Positions 27,055-37,500 of a stretch of DNA of 64,000 nt are shown here, piece after piece. The notes beneath the pieces were generated by a model. That model had not been told where the DNA came from, did no database searches, and worked only from the letters and a program-made list of their open reading frames with translations. Numbering within the stretch: position 1 is the first letter of the stretch; each line of letters begins with the position of its first letter. The translations under genes were made by a program, and so were the position numbers. Source of the stretch: CAZMGG01 sp964565715 (GTDB lineage: Bacteria; Planctomycetota; UBA1135; UBA2386). The stretch is taken from contig CAZMGG010000006.1 in the NCBI GenBank assembly GCA_964565715.1, positions 20,418 to 84,417 of the forward strand, given 5' to 3'.

Positions 27055-28241
27055 GCGGACTGCATCTCCTTCTCGCTCTGCGGGAACGACGCCAGGACCT
27101 CGCGGATCTGCCGCAGGCCCTGGTCGACCTGCGCCTCGGTGATCACGAACGGCGGCACGATGCGGATCACGTCGCCGGCGGTGCAGTTGGTCAGCACCCG
27201 GGCCCGGTAGAGCGCCTGCTGCACCTCCTTGGCCGAGTGGTGCAGGCGCAGGCCCAGCATCAGGCCCTGGCCGCGCACCTCGCGCACGATCGGCAGGTCC
27301 TGCTGCAGGGCGCGCAGGCCGGCCACGAACTGCTCGCCGCGCTTGCGCACGTTGCGCAGCAGGTCGCCCTGCTCGATGGCGTCGAGGAACACCTGGGCGG
27401 CGCGCAGGGCCAGCGGTCCGCCGGCGAAGGTCGAGCCGTGCTCGCCGGGCTGGAAGGCGTCGGCGAACGGCTGCGCGGCGATGCAGGCGCCCATCGGCAG
27501 CCCCGCGGCGATCGGCTTGGCCAGCGTCACCACGTCGGGCTTCACCTCGGCGTGGTCGCCGGCGAGGAACGTGCCGGTGCGGCCGCAGCCCGACTGGATC
27601 TCGTCGTGGATCAGGATCGTGCCGGTCCGCGTGCACAGCTCGCGGACCTTCTGCAGGTAGTCGCGGCCCAGCGGCCGGATGCCGCCCTCGCCCTGGATCG
27701 GCTCCAGCACCAGGGCCGCGGGCTCCTGCTGCTCGAGCACGCGGCCGAGCGCCGCGAGGTCGTCCGGCGGCACCCAGGTCACCTGCAGCAGCGGCTGGAA
27801 GGGCTTCCGGTACTTCTCGTTGTGGGTGAGCGACAAGGCGCCGAGCGTGCGGCCGTGGAAGCCCTGCTCCAGCGCCACGAACGAGGTGCGGTCGTGGCCG
27901 CGCCGCCGCTGGGCGGCCCGGGCCAGCTTCAGGGCGCACTCGATGGCCTCGGTGCCGGAGTTGGTGAAGAACACTGCCGCCAGCCCGGTGAGCCTGCACA
28001 GCCGCGTCGCCACGTCCTCGGTGTAGGGGTGGCGGAACAGGTTGGACAGGTGCACGACCTTGCCGGCCTGGTCGGCGATGGCGCGCTGCAGCCCGGCATG
28101 GCCGTGGCCCAGCGCCGACACGGCGATGCCCGCCAGCAGGTCCAGGTACTCGTGGCCCTCGCGGTCCACCAGCACGGCGCCGTGGCCGGACACGAAAACC
28201 TCCTCGGCGCGGAGGTACGTCTTCATCACACCTTCATCCAT
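27051..28241 (-). CDS. argD: Acetylornithine aminotransferase
   Basis: This class III PLP aminotransferase converts N-acetylglutamate semialdehyde to N-acetylornithine. It is 396 residues long. The PLP lysine is Lys242 in VTLAKPIAAGLP. Other motifs are NSGTEAIECALKLAR (94-108), the aromatic stacking FHGRTLGALS, and HDEIQSGCGRTG (212-223). The start at ATG 28241 overlaps the end of argB by 8 bp; an internal ATG six codons in (MKTYLRAEEVF) is also possible. Such enzymes often also act in lysine synthesis, which cannot be judged here. Confidence 0.95.
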
Positions 28242-29060
28242 GGGCGGTCTCCCCGCGGGCTTCCCCGCTGCTGGCCATCACCGTGAACCGGGTGCCGACG
28301 TCGTCGCCGAGCGCCGCCAGCACGGCGTCCGGCGCGCCCGCCGGCGCGATCTTGACCATCGCCCGCGGGTTGGCGCGGGCCGCCAGCAGGGCCGATTCGA
28401 GCTTGGGCAGCATGCCGCCGCGGGCGGTGCCGTCGCGCACCAGCCGGTCGCAGTCCTGCGGCGACAGGCACGGCAGCCGCTGGCCGGTGCCATCCAGCAC
28501 GCCGGGAACGTCGGTGAGGAACAGCACCGCCTCGCAGCCGAGCGCGCGCGCCAGCGGCGCCACCGCGTGGTCGGCGTTGATGTTGAAGAACGGCGCGGTC
28601 GGCGTCCGGCCCGGCGCGACGCTGGCGATGGTCGGCACGTAGCCCGCCTGCAGCAGGGTCTGGGCCAGCTGCGGCCGCACCGCGGTGATCTCGCCGACGT
28701 GGCCCAGCTCGACGCCGTCGCCCAGGTCGAGCTTCTGCGCCTGGAACAGGCCGCCGTCGGCGCCGGTCAGGCCCACCGCCGGCACCGAGGCCGACTGCAG
28801 CGCCGCCACCAGCGAACGGTTGACCGCGCCGCCCAGCACCATCAGCACGACCTCGGCGGTGGCGTCGTCGGTGACCCGCAGGCCCTGGTGGTAGCGGTCC
28901 TGCAGGCCGAGCGCCTGGCCGAGCTTCTTGATCTGCCGGCCGGCGCCGTGGACGACCACGATCTCGTGGCCGGCGCGCCGCGCCGCGGCGATCCCGGCGC
29001 AGAGCTCCGCCCGCGGCTGGGCCTCCTCGAGCTGGGCGCCGCCGATCTTGAGCAGCAGCC

Positions 29061-29064
<4 letters not shown>
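28234..29064 (-). CDS. argB: Acetylglutamate kinase
   Basis: ArgB phosphorylates N-acetylglutamate. The 276-residue amino-acid-kinase fold protein has the N-terminal phosphate loop LLLKIGGAQ, the glycine-rich VVVHGAGRQIKKLG, and LTGADGGLFQAQK and NINADHAVAPLARALG in the nucleotide half. GMLPKLESALLAA is the conserved late lysine motif. It overlaps argC by 4 bp and argD by 8 bp. Arginine feedback inhibition, seen in hexameric ArgB with an N-terminal helix, is not expected, because the extra helix is absent. Confidence 0.93.
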
Positions 29065-30068
<1,004 letters not shown>

Positions 30069-30096
30069 CGGGATGTCTCGGCCTCGGGCGGAGCCC

Positions 30097-30561
30097 TCAG
30101 GTGGCCTTCAGGCGGCCGAACTGGCGGGCCAGGGCGCGGGCGGCGCGCGCGTCGCGGCAGATCACCAGCACCGTGTCGTCGCCGGCGATGGTGCCGACCA
30201 CGCCGGGCAGCTCCGCCTCGTCGATGACCCGGCCGAGCGGCTGGGCGCCCGACGGCGGCGTGTGCACGACGCACTGGTTCTGGGCGGCGGTGGCGCGCAG
30301 CAGCCAGGCCTGCACGCCGTGCCACAGGCTCTGGGCCGGCGACGCGGCGGCCTGCGGCGCGCCGGGCAGCTCGTAGCCAGCGCCGCTCTTCAGGATGCCG
30401 AGGTGGCGCAGGTCCCGGGACAGGGTGGCCTGGTTCACCTCGAAGCCGCGCCGGGCCAGCAGATCCTGCAGCTCCGCCTGGTTGCGCACCTTGTGGGCGG
30501 CGAGCAGGTCGAGGATCGCGCGGTGCCGTTCGTCACGGCCTGGCTCGGTGCGGGGCTGCAT
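30097..30561 (-). CDS. argR: Arginine repressor
   Basis: ArgR is a hexameric, arginine-dependent repressor. From ATG 30561 it has 154 residues, the usual family length. The winged helix-turn-helix includes NQATLSRDLRHLG (43-55) and the C-terminal arginine-binding hexamer domain carries GTIAGDDTVLVIC (123-135). Earlier in-frame ATGs at 30573 and 30621 exist, but they would place the operator inside the coding region, so 30561 is preferred. It heads the arginine operon and presumably represses itself together with argCBDFGH through the palindromes at 30567-30605. Confidence 0.93.
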   Translation of the reverse strand: MQPRTEPGRDERHRAILDLLAAHKVRNQAELQDLLARRGFEVNQATLSRDLRHLGILKSGAGYELPGAPQAAASPAQSLWHGVQAWLLRATAAQNQCVVHTPPSGAQPLGRVIDEAELPGVVGTIAGDDTVLVICRDARAARALARQFGRLKAT

Positions 30562-30566
30562 CCGGG

Positions 30567-30605
30567 TATGCATGAATATGCGGAAGCGAGGCATGATTAT
30601 GCATG
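30567..30605 (-). promoter_or_regulatory. Pair of ARG boxes (ArgR operator)
   Basis: Two copies of GCAT-GAWT-ATGC occur, GCATGAATATGC at 30570-30581 and GCATGATTATGC at 30591-30602. Their centres are exactly 21 bp apart. Expanded to the 18-bp size of E. coli ARG boxes they span 30567-30584 and 30588-30605 with a 3-bp gap, the classical ArgR geometry. They sit 6 nt before the argR start and are AT-rich in an otherwise GC-rich region. The half-site here is TGCAT rather than TGAAT. Confidence 0.75.
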
Positions 30606-30676
30606 CGCCGCCGCTCGTCAAGGGGCTGCCGCCAGAAGTCCTGGTGGAGAGTTGTCCAGGCGGTGGAGAAGCCGCG

Positions 30677-31435
30677 TCAGCCGCCGCTGCGCCCCAGCAC
30701 CCGGTAGGCCAGGCCGCCGAGCCACTCGTGGCCCGCCAGGTTGGCCTCGCGCATGGCCTGGGGGCTGGGCAGGAGGCTGCGCAGGCCCTGCCAGGGCGGC
30801 CCGCGGAAGCCGGTGGGGGCCGCCACCACCTCGAGCCCCTGGGCGCGGAAGCACGCCACGGCGCGCGGCATGTGGAAGGCGCTCGTCACCAGCAGCACGC
30901 GGCCGACGCCGGCCGCGCGCAGCACCGCCGCGCTCTCGACGGCGTTGCTCCAGGTGTCCACCGAGCGGTCCTCGACCCAGCGGGCGGTCACCCCGAAGTC
31001 CGCCTGCAGGGCGTCGGCCATCACCCGGGCCAGGGCCGGGCGCCCGGCGCCGCCCGCACCGCCACTGGTCAGCACCGGCAGGCCCGTGCGGCGATGCAGG
31101 TGTGCCGCGTAGCGCAGGCGCTGGGCGGTCACCGGCCCGGGCGCGAGGCCTTCAGCGAACTCCGGCGCCGCGTGCGCCTCGGCGCTGAGCACGACGATCG
31201 CGTCGGCGGGCGGCAGCGGACCCGCCACCGGCAGCGGCGGGAAGGTCTCCAGCGAGCGGAGGCAGGCGCCGGTGAGCAGCGGCGTGGCGCTGGCCCACAG
31301 CAGCAGCAGCCCCGCGCCCAGCAGCACCCGGCGCAGGCGGGGCCGCCGCCTTGCGATCAGCAGGGCTGCGGCGACCAGCAGGAAGCCGCAGCCCGGCGGG
31401 AGGATCAGTTCGGCCAGCAGCCGCAGCGTGTCCAC
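30677..31435 (-). CDS. DUF218 (ElyC/SanA/YdcF-like) membrane protein
   Basis: The 252-residue protein starts at GTG 31435. Two N-terminal membrane helices (about 10-28 and 37-56) precede a DUF218 domain (about 75-240) with DAIVVLSAEAH, the Ser/Arg-rich VEDRSVDTWSNAVES and VLLVTSAFHMPRAVACF, which match the ElyC/YdcF signature (DxSxxTxxNA, TxxxHxxRA). ElyC-type proteins affect envelope and peptidoglycan homeostasis through lipid-carrier metabolism. The domain should lie outside the cytoplasm. It is 55 bp upstream of the ArgR operator but reads away from a separate gene and is probably not part of the arginine regulon. Confidence 0.8.
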   Translation of the reverse strand: MDTLRLLAELILPPGCGFLLVAAALLIARRRPRLRRVLLGAGLLLLWASATPLLTGACLRSLETFPPLPVAGPLPPADAIVVLSAEAHAAPEFAEGLAPGPVTAQRLRYAAHLHRRTGLPVLTSGGAGGAGRPALARVMADALQADFGVTARWVEDRSVDTWSNAVESAAVLRAAGVGRVLLVTSAFHMPRAVACFRAQGLEVVAAPTGFRGPPWQGLRSLLPSPQAMREANLAGHEWLGGLAYRVLGRSGG

Positions 31436-31448
31436 CCGATGGCCGCGA

Positions 31449-32096
31449 TCAGCCCTTCTTGCCTTCGCCCTTGTGCTCGCCGTGCTCGGCGTCGTGGCCG
31501 GCTTCCTTCCCCTTGGCGGGCTTGGCGCCGAGGGTGGCCTTGCCCTTGGCGACGAGCTGGTGGTTGCCCCAGCTCAGCGTCAGGCTCAGCGCGCTCGGGT
31601 CGTCCTTGCCGGCCTGCAGCGCCATGGTCATCTTCTCGACGGTGGCGTCGACCTTGCCGTGCTCCATCGGCACCGTGTGGGCGACGGTCCACGAGTCGGG
31701 CACGAACGGCATCTGGCCGTGGGCCATCGCCGTGCCGGATTCGACCACCAGCAGGCTCCACTTGCCGTCCTTGCTGCACTCGAGGCCGAGGAAGTAGCTG
31801 CCGGCGGGCACCTTCACGCCGTTCAGCTCGCAGGCGACGCTGGTGTCGAAGGTGGTCCACCAGTCCTTGCCCAGGCGCGCGCGCTTGCCCTTCATCTGGT
31901 CCATCTGGGTCTCGTAGGCGTCCTGCCACAGCGGCTGGCCGTACTGGAGGGACATGCCCGACAGGCTCTGCGTGCCCTGGTCGTAGTAGATCACCGTGGA
32001 AGCGGCGCGTTCGCCGGCGCCGCCGAAGACCTGGACCTGGGCGGGGAGGGAGAGGGCGGAGAGGATGGCCGCGGCGGCGGCGATGCGGAGGTTCAT
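31449..32096 (-). CDS. Secreted DUF2911-like protein
   Basis: The 215-residue protein begins with a signal peptide (LRIAAAAAILSALSLPAQ). The body resembles DUF2911, a beta-sandwich common in Bacteroidota and Planctomycetota: KDWWTTFDTSVACELNGVK, VPAGSYFLGLECSKDGKWSLL and LSLTLSWGNHQLVAKG. The tail is very rich in Lys, Gly and His (HDAEHGEHKGEGKKG) and could bind metal. It ends 14 bp before the ElyC-like gene and is probably co-transcribed with it. The molecular function is unknown. Confidence 0.72.
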   Translation of the reverse strand: MNLRIAAAAAILSALSLPAQVQVFGGAGERAASTVIYYDQGTQSLSGMSLQYGQPLWQDAYETQMDQMKGKRARLGKDWWTTFDTSVACELNGVKVPAGSYFLGLECSKDGKWSLLVVESGTAMAHGQMPFVPDSWTVAHTVPMEHGKVDATVEKMTMALQAGKDDPSALSLTLSWGNHQLVAKGKATLGAKPAKGKEAGHDAEHGEHKGEGKKG

Positions 32097-32204
32097 GGGA
32101 TTCCTTTCGGGTTCCGGGGGATGCGAGAGATCCGAGAGACGGATGGCGGGCGGAAGGTTGTACCGGGTTCCCACCGCCGATGCGAATTCGACGGGACCGG
32201 CGGC

Positions 32205-33437
32205 TCAGGCCAGCAGGTGGCCCAGCACTTCCAGCAGGCGATCCACCTCGGCCGCCGTGTTGTAGTGCAGGAGCCCCACCCGCAGGGCGCCGTGCGGCTC
32301 GAGGCCGAGCGCCCGGCCCAGCGCCACCGCGTAGCTGTTGCCGGCCCAGGTGAAGATGCCCTGCTCGGCGAGGCGCTGGTGCAGTTCGCCCGGGGTCAGC
32401 CGGTCGGCGCGCAGCGCGACGGTGCCGACGCGGCGATCGGAGTCCGGCTCCGGCACGCCGATCACGGTCACCCCGGGCAGCAACGCCAGGCCCTGCAGCA
32501 GGCGGTCGCAGAGGTGGGTCTCGTGGTGCTCGATCTGCGCGTAGGCGCGGCGCAGACGTTCGCGGCGGCCGCAGGCAGGCCCGCCCAGCTCGCCGAGATA
32601 CTCCAGGGCGGCGCCGGCCCCGGCGATCCCCTCCAGGTTGGGCGTGCCGGTCATCCAGCGCTCGGGGATGTCGTCGCCCGCTGGCCGCACCTTGTGCACC
32701 GGCAGCGCCGCCAGCAGCTCGCGCCGCCCCCACAGCACGCCGAGATGCGGGCCGAAGAATTTGTAGGCCGAGCACACCGCGAAGTCGCAGCCCCAGGCCG
32801 GTACGTCGGGCAGCCGGTGCGGCGCGCTGTGCACCGCGTCGACGAAGCTGAGCGCGCCCTTCGCCCTGGCCCGCCGCACGATCTCGGCCACCGGCTGGAT
32901 CGTGCCGAGCAGGTTGGAGGCAGCACCGCAGGCGACGAGCCGCGTGCGCTGGGAGAGCCTGCGGTCCAGGTCGTCGAGGTCGACGGTGCCGTCGCCGTGC
33001 ACGGCGACGTGCTGGACCTCGGCGCCGGCCTGCTGCGCCGCCAGCACCCACGGCATCACGTTGGCGTCGTGGTCGGCGTCGGTGACCAGCACGCGGTCGC
33101 CCTTCTTCCAGGTCGTCGCCAGCGACCGGCTGAGCGCGAACGTCAGCGTCGTCATGTTCGGGCCGAACACCACCTCCTCGGCATCGTCGATGCCGAAGTA
33201 GTCGGCGAACGCCGCCGCGGTGGCCGCCACCATCGCATCGGTCGCCGCCGAGGTGGCGAAGGCGCCGCCGCGGTTGGCGTTGCTGTGCAGCAGCCAGCCG
33301 CTCACCGCGTCGGCCACCGACTGCGGCACCTGGCTGCCGGCCGGACCGTCGAAGAACACCGCCGGCTGGCCGCGCAGCTCGCGGCGGAGACCGGGGAAGC
33401 GGACGCGGACCGCGGACAGGTCGAGGACGCCGGTCAT
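32205..33437 (-). CDS. Class V aminotransferase, cysteine desulfurase-like
   Basis: This PLP enzyme of 410 residues has the SufS/CsdA-like layout: FFDGPAGSQVPQ at the start, DHDANVMPW, the PLP-contacting Asp200 and His203 in SFVDAVHSAPH, and the Schiff-base Lys226 in VCSAYKFFGPHLG. The expected catalytic cysteine loop near the C-terminus (RxGxHCA in true desulfurases) reads LRVGLLHYNT, without Cys. It therefore belongs to the desulfurase-like group of unproven substrate rather than being a clear Fe-S assembly enzyme. It is divergent from the nitrilase gene with 45 bp between starts. Confidence 0.82.
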   Translation of the reverse strand: MTGVLDLSAVRVRFPGLRRELRGQPAVFFDGPAGSQVPQSVADAVSGWLLHSNANRGGAFATSAATDAMVAATAAAFADYFGIDDAEEVVFGPNMTTLTFALSRSLATTWKKGDRVLVTDADHDANVMPWVLAAQQAGAEVQHVAVHGDGTVDLDDLDRRLSQRTRLVACGAASNLLGTIQPVAEIVRRARAKGALSFVDAVHSAPHRLPDVPAWGCDFAVCSAYKFFGPHLGVLWGRRELLAALPVHKVRPAGDDIPERWMTGTPNLEGIAGAGAALEYLGELGGPACGRRERLRRAYAQIEHHETHLCDRLLQGLALLPGVTVIGVPEPDSDRRVGTVALRADRLTPGELHQRLAEQGIFTWAGNSYAVALGRALGLEPHGALRVGLLHYNTAAEVDRLLEVLGHLLA

Positions 33438-33482
33438 GCCCACAAGGCTAGCCTCGGGCGCCCGGGCCGCCACAATGGACCC

Positions 33483-34496
33483 ATGCGGCGTCCCCGCCGA
33501 CTCCTGCTCCTGCTGGCGTTGTCCGCCTGCACCGCCGCGCCGCCGGCGCCGCGGGGCGTGACGGTGGCCCTCGTGCAGTACCAGGTCCGCGGCGACCAGC
33601 CGGTGGCGGAACTCCTGGCGGAGGTGGCGGTGCAGGCCCGCGCCGCCGCCGCCCGCGGCGCCCGGCTGTGCCTGTTCCCGGAGCTGGTGGCGATCGATTG
33701 CTGGCCGCTCGGCACCACCGCCGCCGGCGAGGCCGCCGCCGCCGAGGCCCTGGCCGACACGGTCACGCCGGCGCTGGTGCGGCACTGCCAGTCGCTGGGC
33801 CGCGAGCTGGATCTGGCGATCCTGGTGGGCGGCCCGCGCCGCCACGGCGAGGCGCTGCGCAACACCGCGTTCCTCTGCCTGCCGGACGGCTCCGTGCTGC
33901 AGCAGGACAAGCTGTTCCTCACCGCCTGGGAGCGTTCGGTCGGCTGGCAGCCCGGCGATGTGCTGCTGGTGTTCGACGCGCCGTGGGGCCGCAGCGCGAT
34001 CCTCACCTGTTATGACGTGGAGTTCCCGGTGGTGAGCCAGGCGCTGGCCGGGCACGACGTCGAGGTGCTGCTGGTGCCGTCGATGACCGAATCGACGCAC
34101 GGGCTGCAGCGGGTGCGCAGCTGTGCTGGGGCGCGGGCGATCGAGCACCACGCCTTCGTGCTGCTGGCGGCGACCGTCGGCCAGCCTCTGCCCGACTGGC
34201 GGCACTTCGGCCAGAGCGCGGTGCTGGCGCCGCAGGAAGGGCCGTTCGAGGGCCTCCTGGCCGCGGCGGCGCCGGATCGGCCGGAGCTGCTGGTGACCGT
34301 GCTGGATCTGGAACGCCTGCGGCTGAGCCGGGCCGAGGCGAAGTTCTTCCCGGTGCGCGACCAGGGCATGGGGCTGCGGGGTGGCCCCGAGCGGCGGGCC
34401 ACGATCCCGGTGCGCGCCCTCGGGCCGCTGCCCGGTTTCGCCGCCCGTCCTGTTCCGCCCTCGCGCCGCCGGGGACGACCCCGGGCCACTTCCTAA
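33483..34496 (+). CDS. Lipoprotein nitrilase / carbon-nitrogen hydrolase
   Basis: The 337-residue protein has a lipoprotein signal (RRLLLLLALSAC, lipobox LSAC with Cys16). A nitrilase fold follows with the full triad: Glu67 in LFPELVA, Lys143 in QQDKLFLT and Cys176 in ILTCYDVEFP. Members hydrolyse amides or nitriles. Being a predicted lipoprotein, this one would act outside the cytoplasm, which is unusual for the family outside apolipoprotein N-acyltransferase. No extra membrane helices are present, so it is not Lnt. It shares a short divergent promoter region with the class V aminotransferase. Confidence 0.83.
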   Translation: MRRPRRLLLLLALSACTAAPPAPRGVTVALVQYQVRGDQPVAELLAEVAVQARAAAARGARLCLFPELVAIDCWPLGTTAAGEAAAAEALADTVTPALVRHCQSLGRELDLAILVGGPRRHGEALRNTAFLCLPDGSVLQQDKLFLTAWERSVGWQPGDVLLVFDAPWGRSAILTCYDVEFPVVSQALAGHDVEVLLVPSMTESTHGLQRVRSCAGARAIEHHAFVLLAATVGQPLPDWRHFGQSAVLAPQEGPFEGLLAAAAPDRPELLVTVLDLERLRLSRAEAKFFPVRDQGMGLRGGPERRATIPVRALGPLPGFAARPVPPSRRRGRPRATS

Positions 34497-34563
34497 GCAC
34501 TTCCTAGGTTTTCCTGGGGCGGAAAACCTCGACCGGCTGGCTCGCTTGTGGCGCCCGATCGCC

Positions 34564-37500
34564 ATGAGAAACCTGCCCCTGCCCTGGGCCGTGCACCCCG
34601 GCCCCCTGTCGTCCTGTCTGGCCCTGTGCCTGTCCGTCCTGCCCGCCCAGCAGATCGTCACCGATCTGGCGGTGCGGGCGCCGCACCTGGCCAGCGGCAA
34701 TCCCGACCAGTTCGCCCCGTTCGGTCCGCTGGCCCTGTTCGCCGCCACCGATCGCTACGGCCAGGAACCTTGGCGCACCGACGGCACGCTGGCCGGCACG
34801 TTCCTGCTGATGGACGTGGAGCCCGGGACCGATGGGTCCCAGCCGCGCGAGTTCTGCATGCTCGGCGGCGGCGCCGTGTTCTCCGCCCACGTGACCGGGC
34901 TCGGCCGCGAGCTGTGGATCACCGATGGCAACCCAGGCGGCACCCGCCTGCTGCGGGACTGCGCGCCCGGTGCGGCGAGCGGCAATCCCACCGGCCTGAC
35001 CGTGTTCCAGGGCCGGGTCTGGTGCAACGCCTACCAGCCCGGCCTCGGCAACGAACTCTGGGTCTCCGACGGCACCGAGGCAGGAACCGGCCTGTTCGCC
35101 GACCTGTGGCCGGGCAACGGCTCCGGCAATCCGCTGGGCCTGACGGTGGTCGGCGACCGGCTGTTCTTCACCGCGCAGGGGAACGGCACCGGCCGCGAAC
35201 TCTGGTGCAGCGACGGCACCGTCGCCGGCACGCGGCTGGTGGTGGATCTGCAGCCAGGCCTGCAGGCCGGCAACCCGGTCCAGCTGGTCGGCAGCGGTGG
35301 GCGGCTGTTCTTCGTGGCCAACGACGGCCTGCACGGCGCCGAGCTCTACGTCAGCGACGGCAGCGCCCAGGGCACCAGGATGGTGGCGGACCTGAACGCG
35401 GGCCCAGGCGACGCCGGCATCAGCGGGCTCGTGGCGTTCGCCGGCGGTGTGGTGTTCCGGGCCGACGATGGCGTGCATGGCGCCGAGCCGTGGCGCAGCG
35501 ACGGCACGGCTGCGGGCACGATCCTGCTCGGCGATCTGGCGGTGGGTGCGGCGCACAGCTACGCGCAGCAGTTCACCGAGGTGGGGCAACGCTGCGCGTT
35601 CGTCGCCACCGGCAGCGGCAGTGGCACCGAACTGTGGGCCACGGATGGCACGCCGGCGGGCACGTTCCTCGTGCAGGATCTGCAACCGGGCATCGGCGGC
35701 AGTTCGCCGAGCGACCTGGCGGCTGCGTGCGGCGGGCTGCTGTATGCCGCCAGCCATCCCATGCTCGGCATCGAGGCGATGTTCACCGACCTGGTGCAGC
35801 CGCCGGTGCTGGTGGCGGACCTGGCGCCGGGCATCGGTTCGGCGAGCCCCGGGCGGTTCCTGCCCTTCCGCGGCGGCGCGCTGTGCCGGGCGAACGTGCC
35901 CGCGGTGGGCGCGGAGCTGTTCTGGGTCGTGCCGGCGGCCGATGGCATCGCGCTGCTGCGGGACCTGGCCACGCAGGTGGGCGACAGCGATCCGGAGCCG
36001 CTGGCCGAGACCGGCGGCGGACTGCTGTTCGAGGCGCGTGACGACCAGGCCGCGCCGCTGCTGCGGTGGACCGATGGCACCGAGGTGGGCACGGTGGTGC
36101 TCGGGCCGATCGGGCAGGCGCCGGGGGTGGCCGAGCCGACGCCGTTCCGGGGCAGCCATTGGCTGGTGGCGTCGGGGCCGGAAGGGCGCGAACTGTGGCG
36201 CACCGACGGCACCAGCGGTGGCACGGTGCTGGCGCTGGACCTGCTGCCGGGGCCGGGCGGCAGCGCGCCGCAGGAACTGGCGGCGGTGGGGGATCGACTC
36301 TGCTTCAGCGCCAGCATCGGGAACGGACGGGAGCCGTTCGTCACCGACGGGACGCCGGCCGGCACCGTGGCGCTGGGCGATCTGGCGCCCGGCGGCCTGG
36401 GTTCCGATCCGCGCGACTTCGTGGCGCTCGGCCCGCTGGTCTATTTCACCGCCAGCGATCCGCTGCACGGCCGCGAACTGTGGGTGACCGACGGCACGCC
36501 GGCGGGCACCACCCTGGTGATGGACCTGATGCCCGGCGGTGCCGGCAGCAATCCGGCGGACCTGGTGGTGTGCCAGGGCCGGCTCTGGTTCACCGCCCGC
36601 GATCAGGCCAACGGTTTCGAGGTGTTCCATGTGCTGCCGGGCGGGCCGGTGGTGGCCCTGGACATCGTGCCCGGGCCGACCAGTTCCGGGGCCGTGGAGC
36701 TGCGGCGGTTCGGCGAGCGGCTGGTGTGCCGGGCGAGCCACGGCGGCACCGGGCTGGAGCCCTGGCTGATCGATCCGGTGACGCTGACCGCCGGGCTGCT
36801 GGCGGACCTGCGGACGGGCGCCAACGGCTCGCAACCGCGGGAGTTCGTGGTGAGCGGTGACCGGCTGTTCTTCCTGGCGGACGACGGCGTCGCCGGGGTG
36901 GAGCTCCACACGAGCCTGGGCACCGCCGGCAGCACCGCGCGGGTGCTGGATCTGGTGCCGGGCGGGCGCAGCGGCATCTTGCCGGGCACGCTGACGGCGC
37001 TCGGCGGGTCGGGTCGGGTGGCGTTCGCCGGCCACGACGGCGGCTCGGGGCTGCAGCTCTGGGTCAGCGACGGCAGTGCCGCGGGAACCTTCCGGCTCGG
37101 CCAGTTCGGGCCGCGGCCCGGCATCGGCGCCGTGGCGCTCGACCGGCTGCTGGCCGACGGTGACCGGCTGTGGCTCCGCGCCGACGATGGCATCCGCGGT
37201 CGCGAGCTGTGGGTGGTGTCGCTGCAGGGCCTCGGCCTGCCGTCGCTGCGGCGATTCGGCCGGGGCTGTGCCGGCAGCAGTGGCCGCGTGCCGCAGATCG
37301 GCAGCCATGGCGCGCCGCGGGTGGGCAACACCGCGTTCGCGCTGCGCTGCAGCGGCGGCCCGGCGGCGGGCTTCGGCGCGGGCTACGCGTCGTTCCAGGA
37401 GGCGGCGCTGCCCCAGGGCGGCTGCACGCTGCTGCTGCAGCCGCTCCTGCTCGGGCTCGGCAGTGCGGTCGCCGATGGCCAGGGCACCCTGACCCTGCCG

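Noticed and set aside
30596..30621. TTGACG (30616-30621, minus strand) with CATAAT (30596-30601) as an argR promoter
   Set aside because: The spacing is only 14 bp, too short for a sigma70 promoter. The AT-rich bases are explained by the ArgR boxes.
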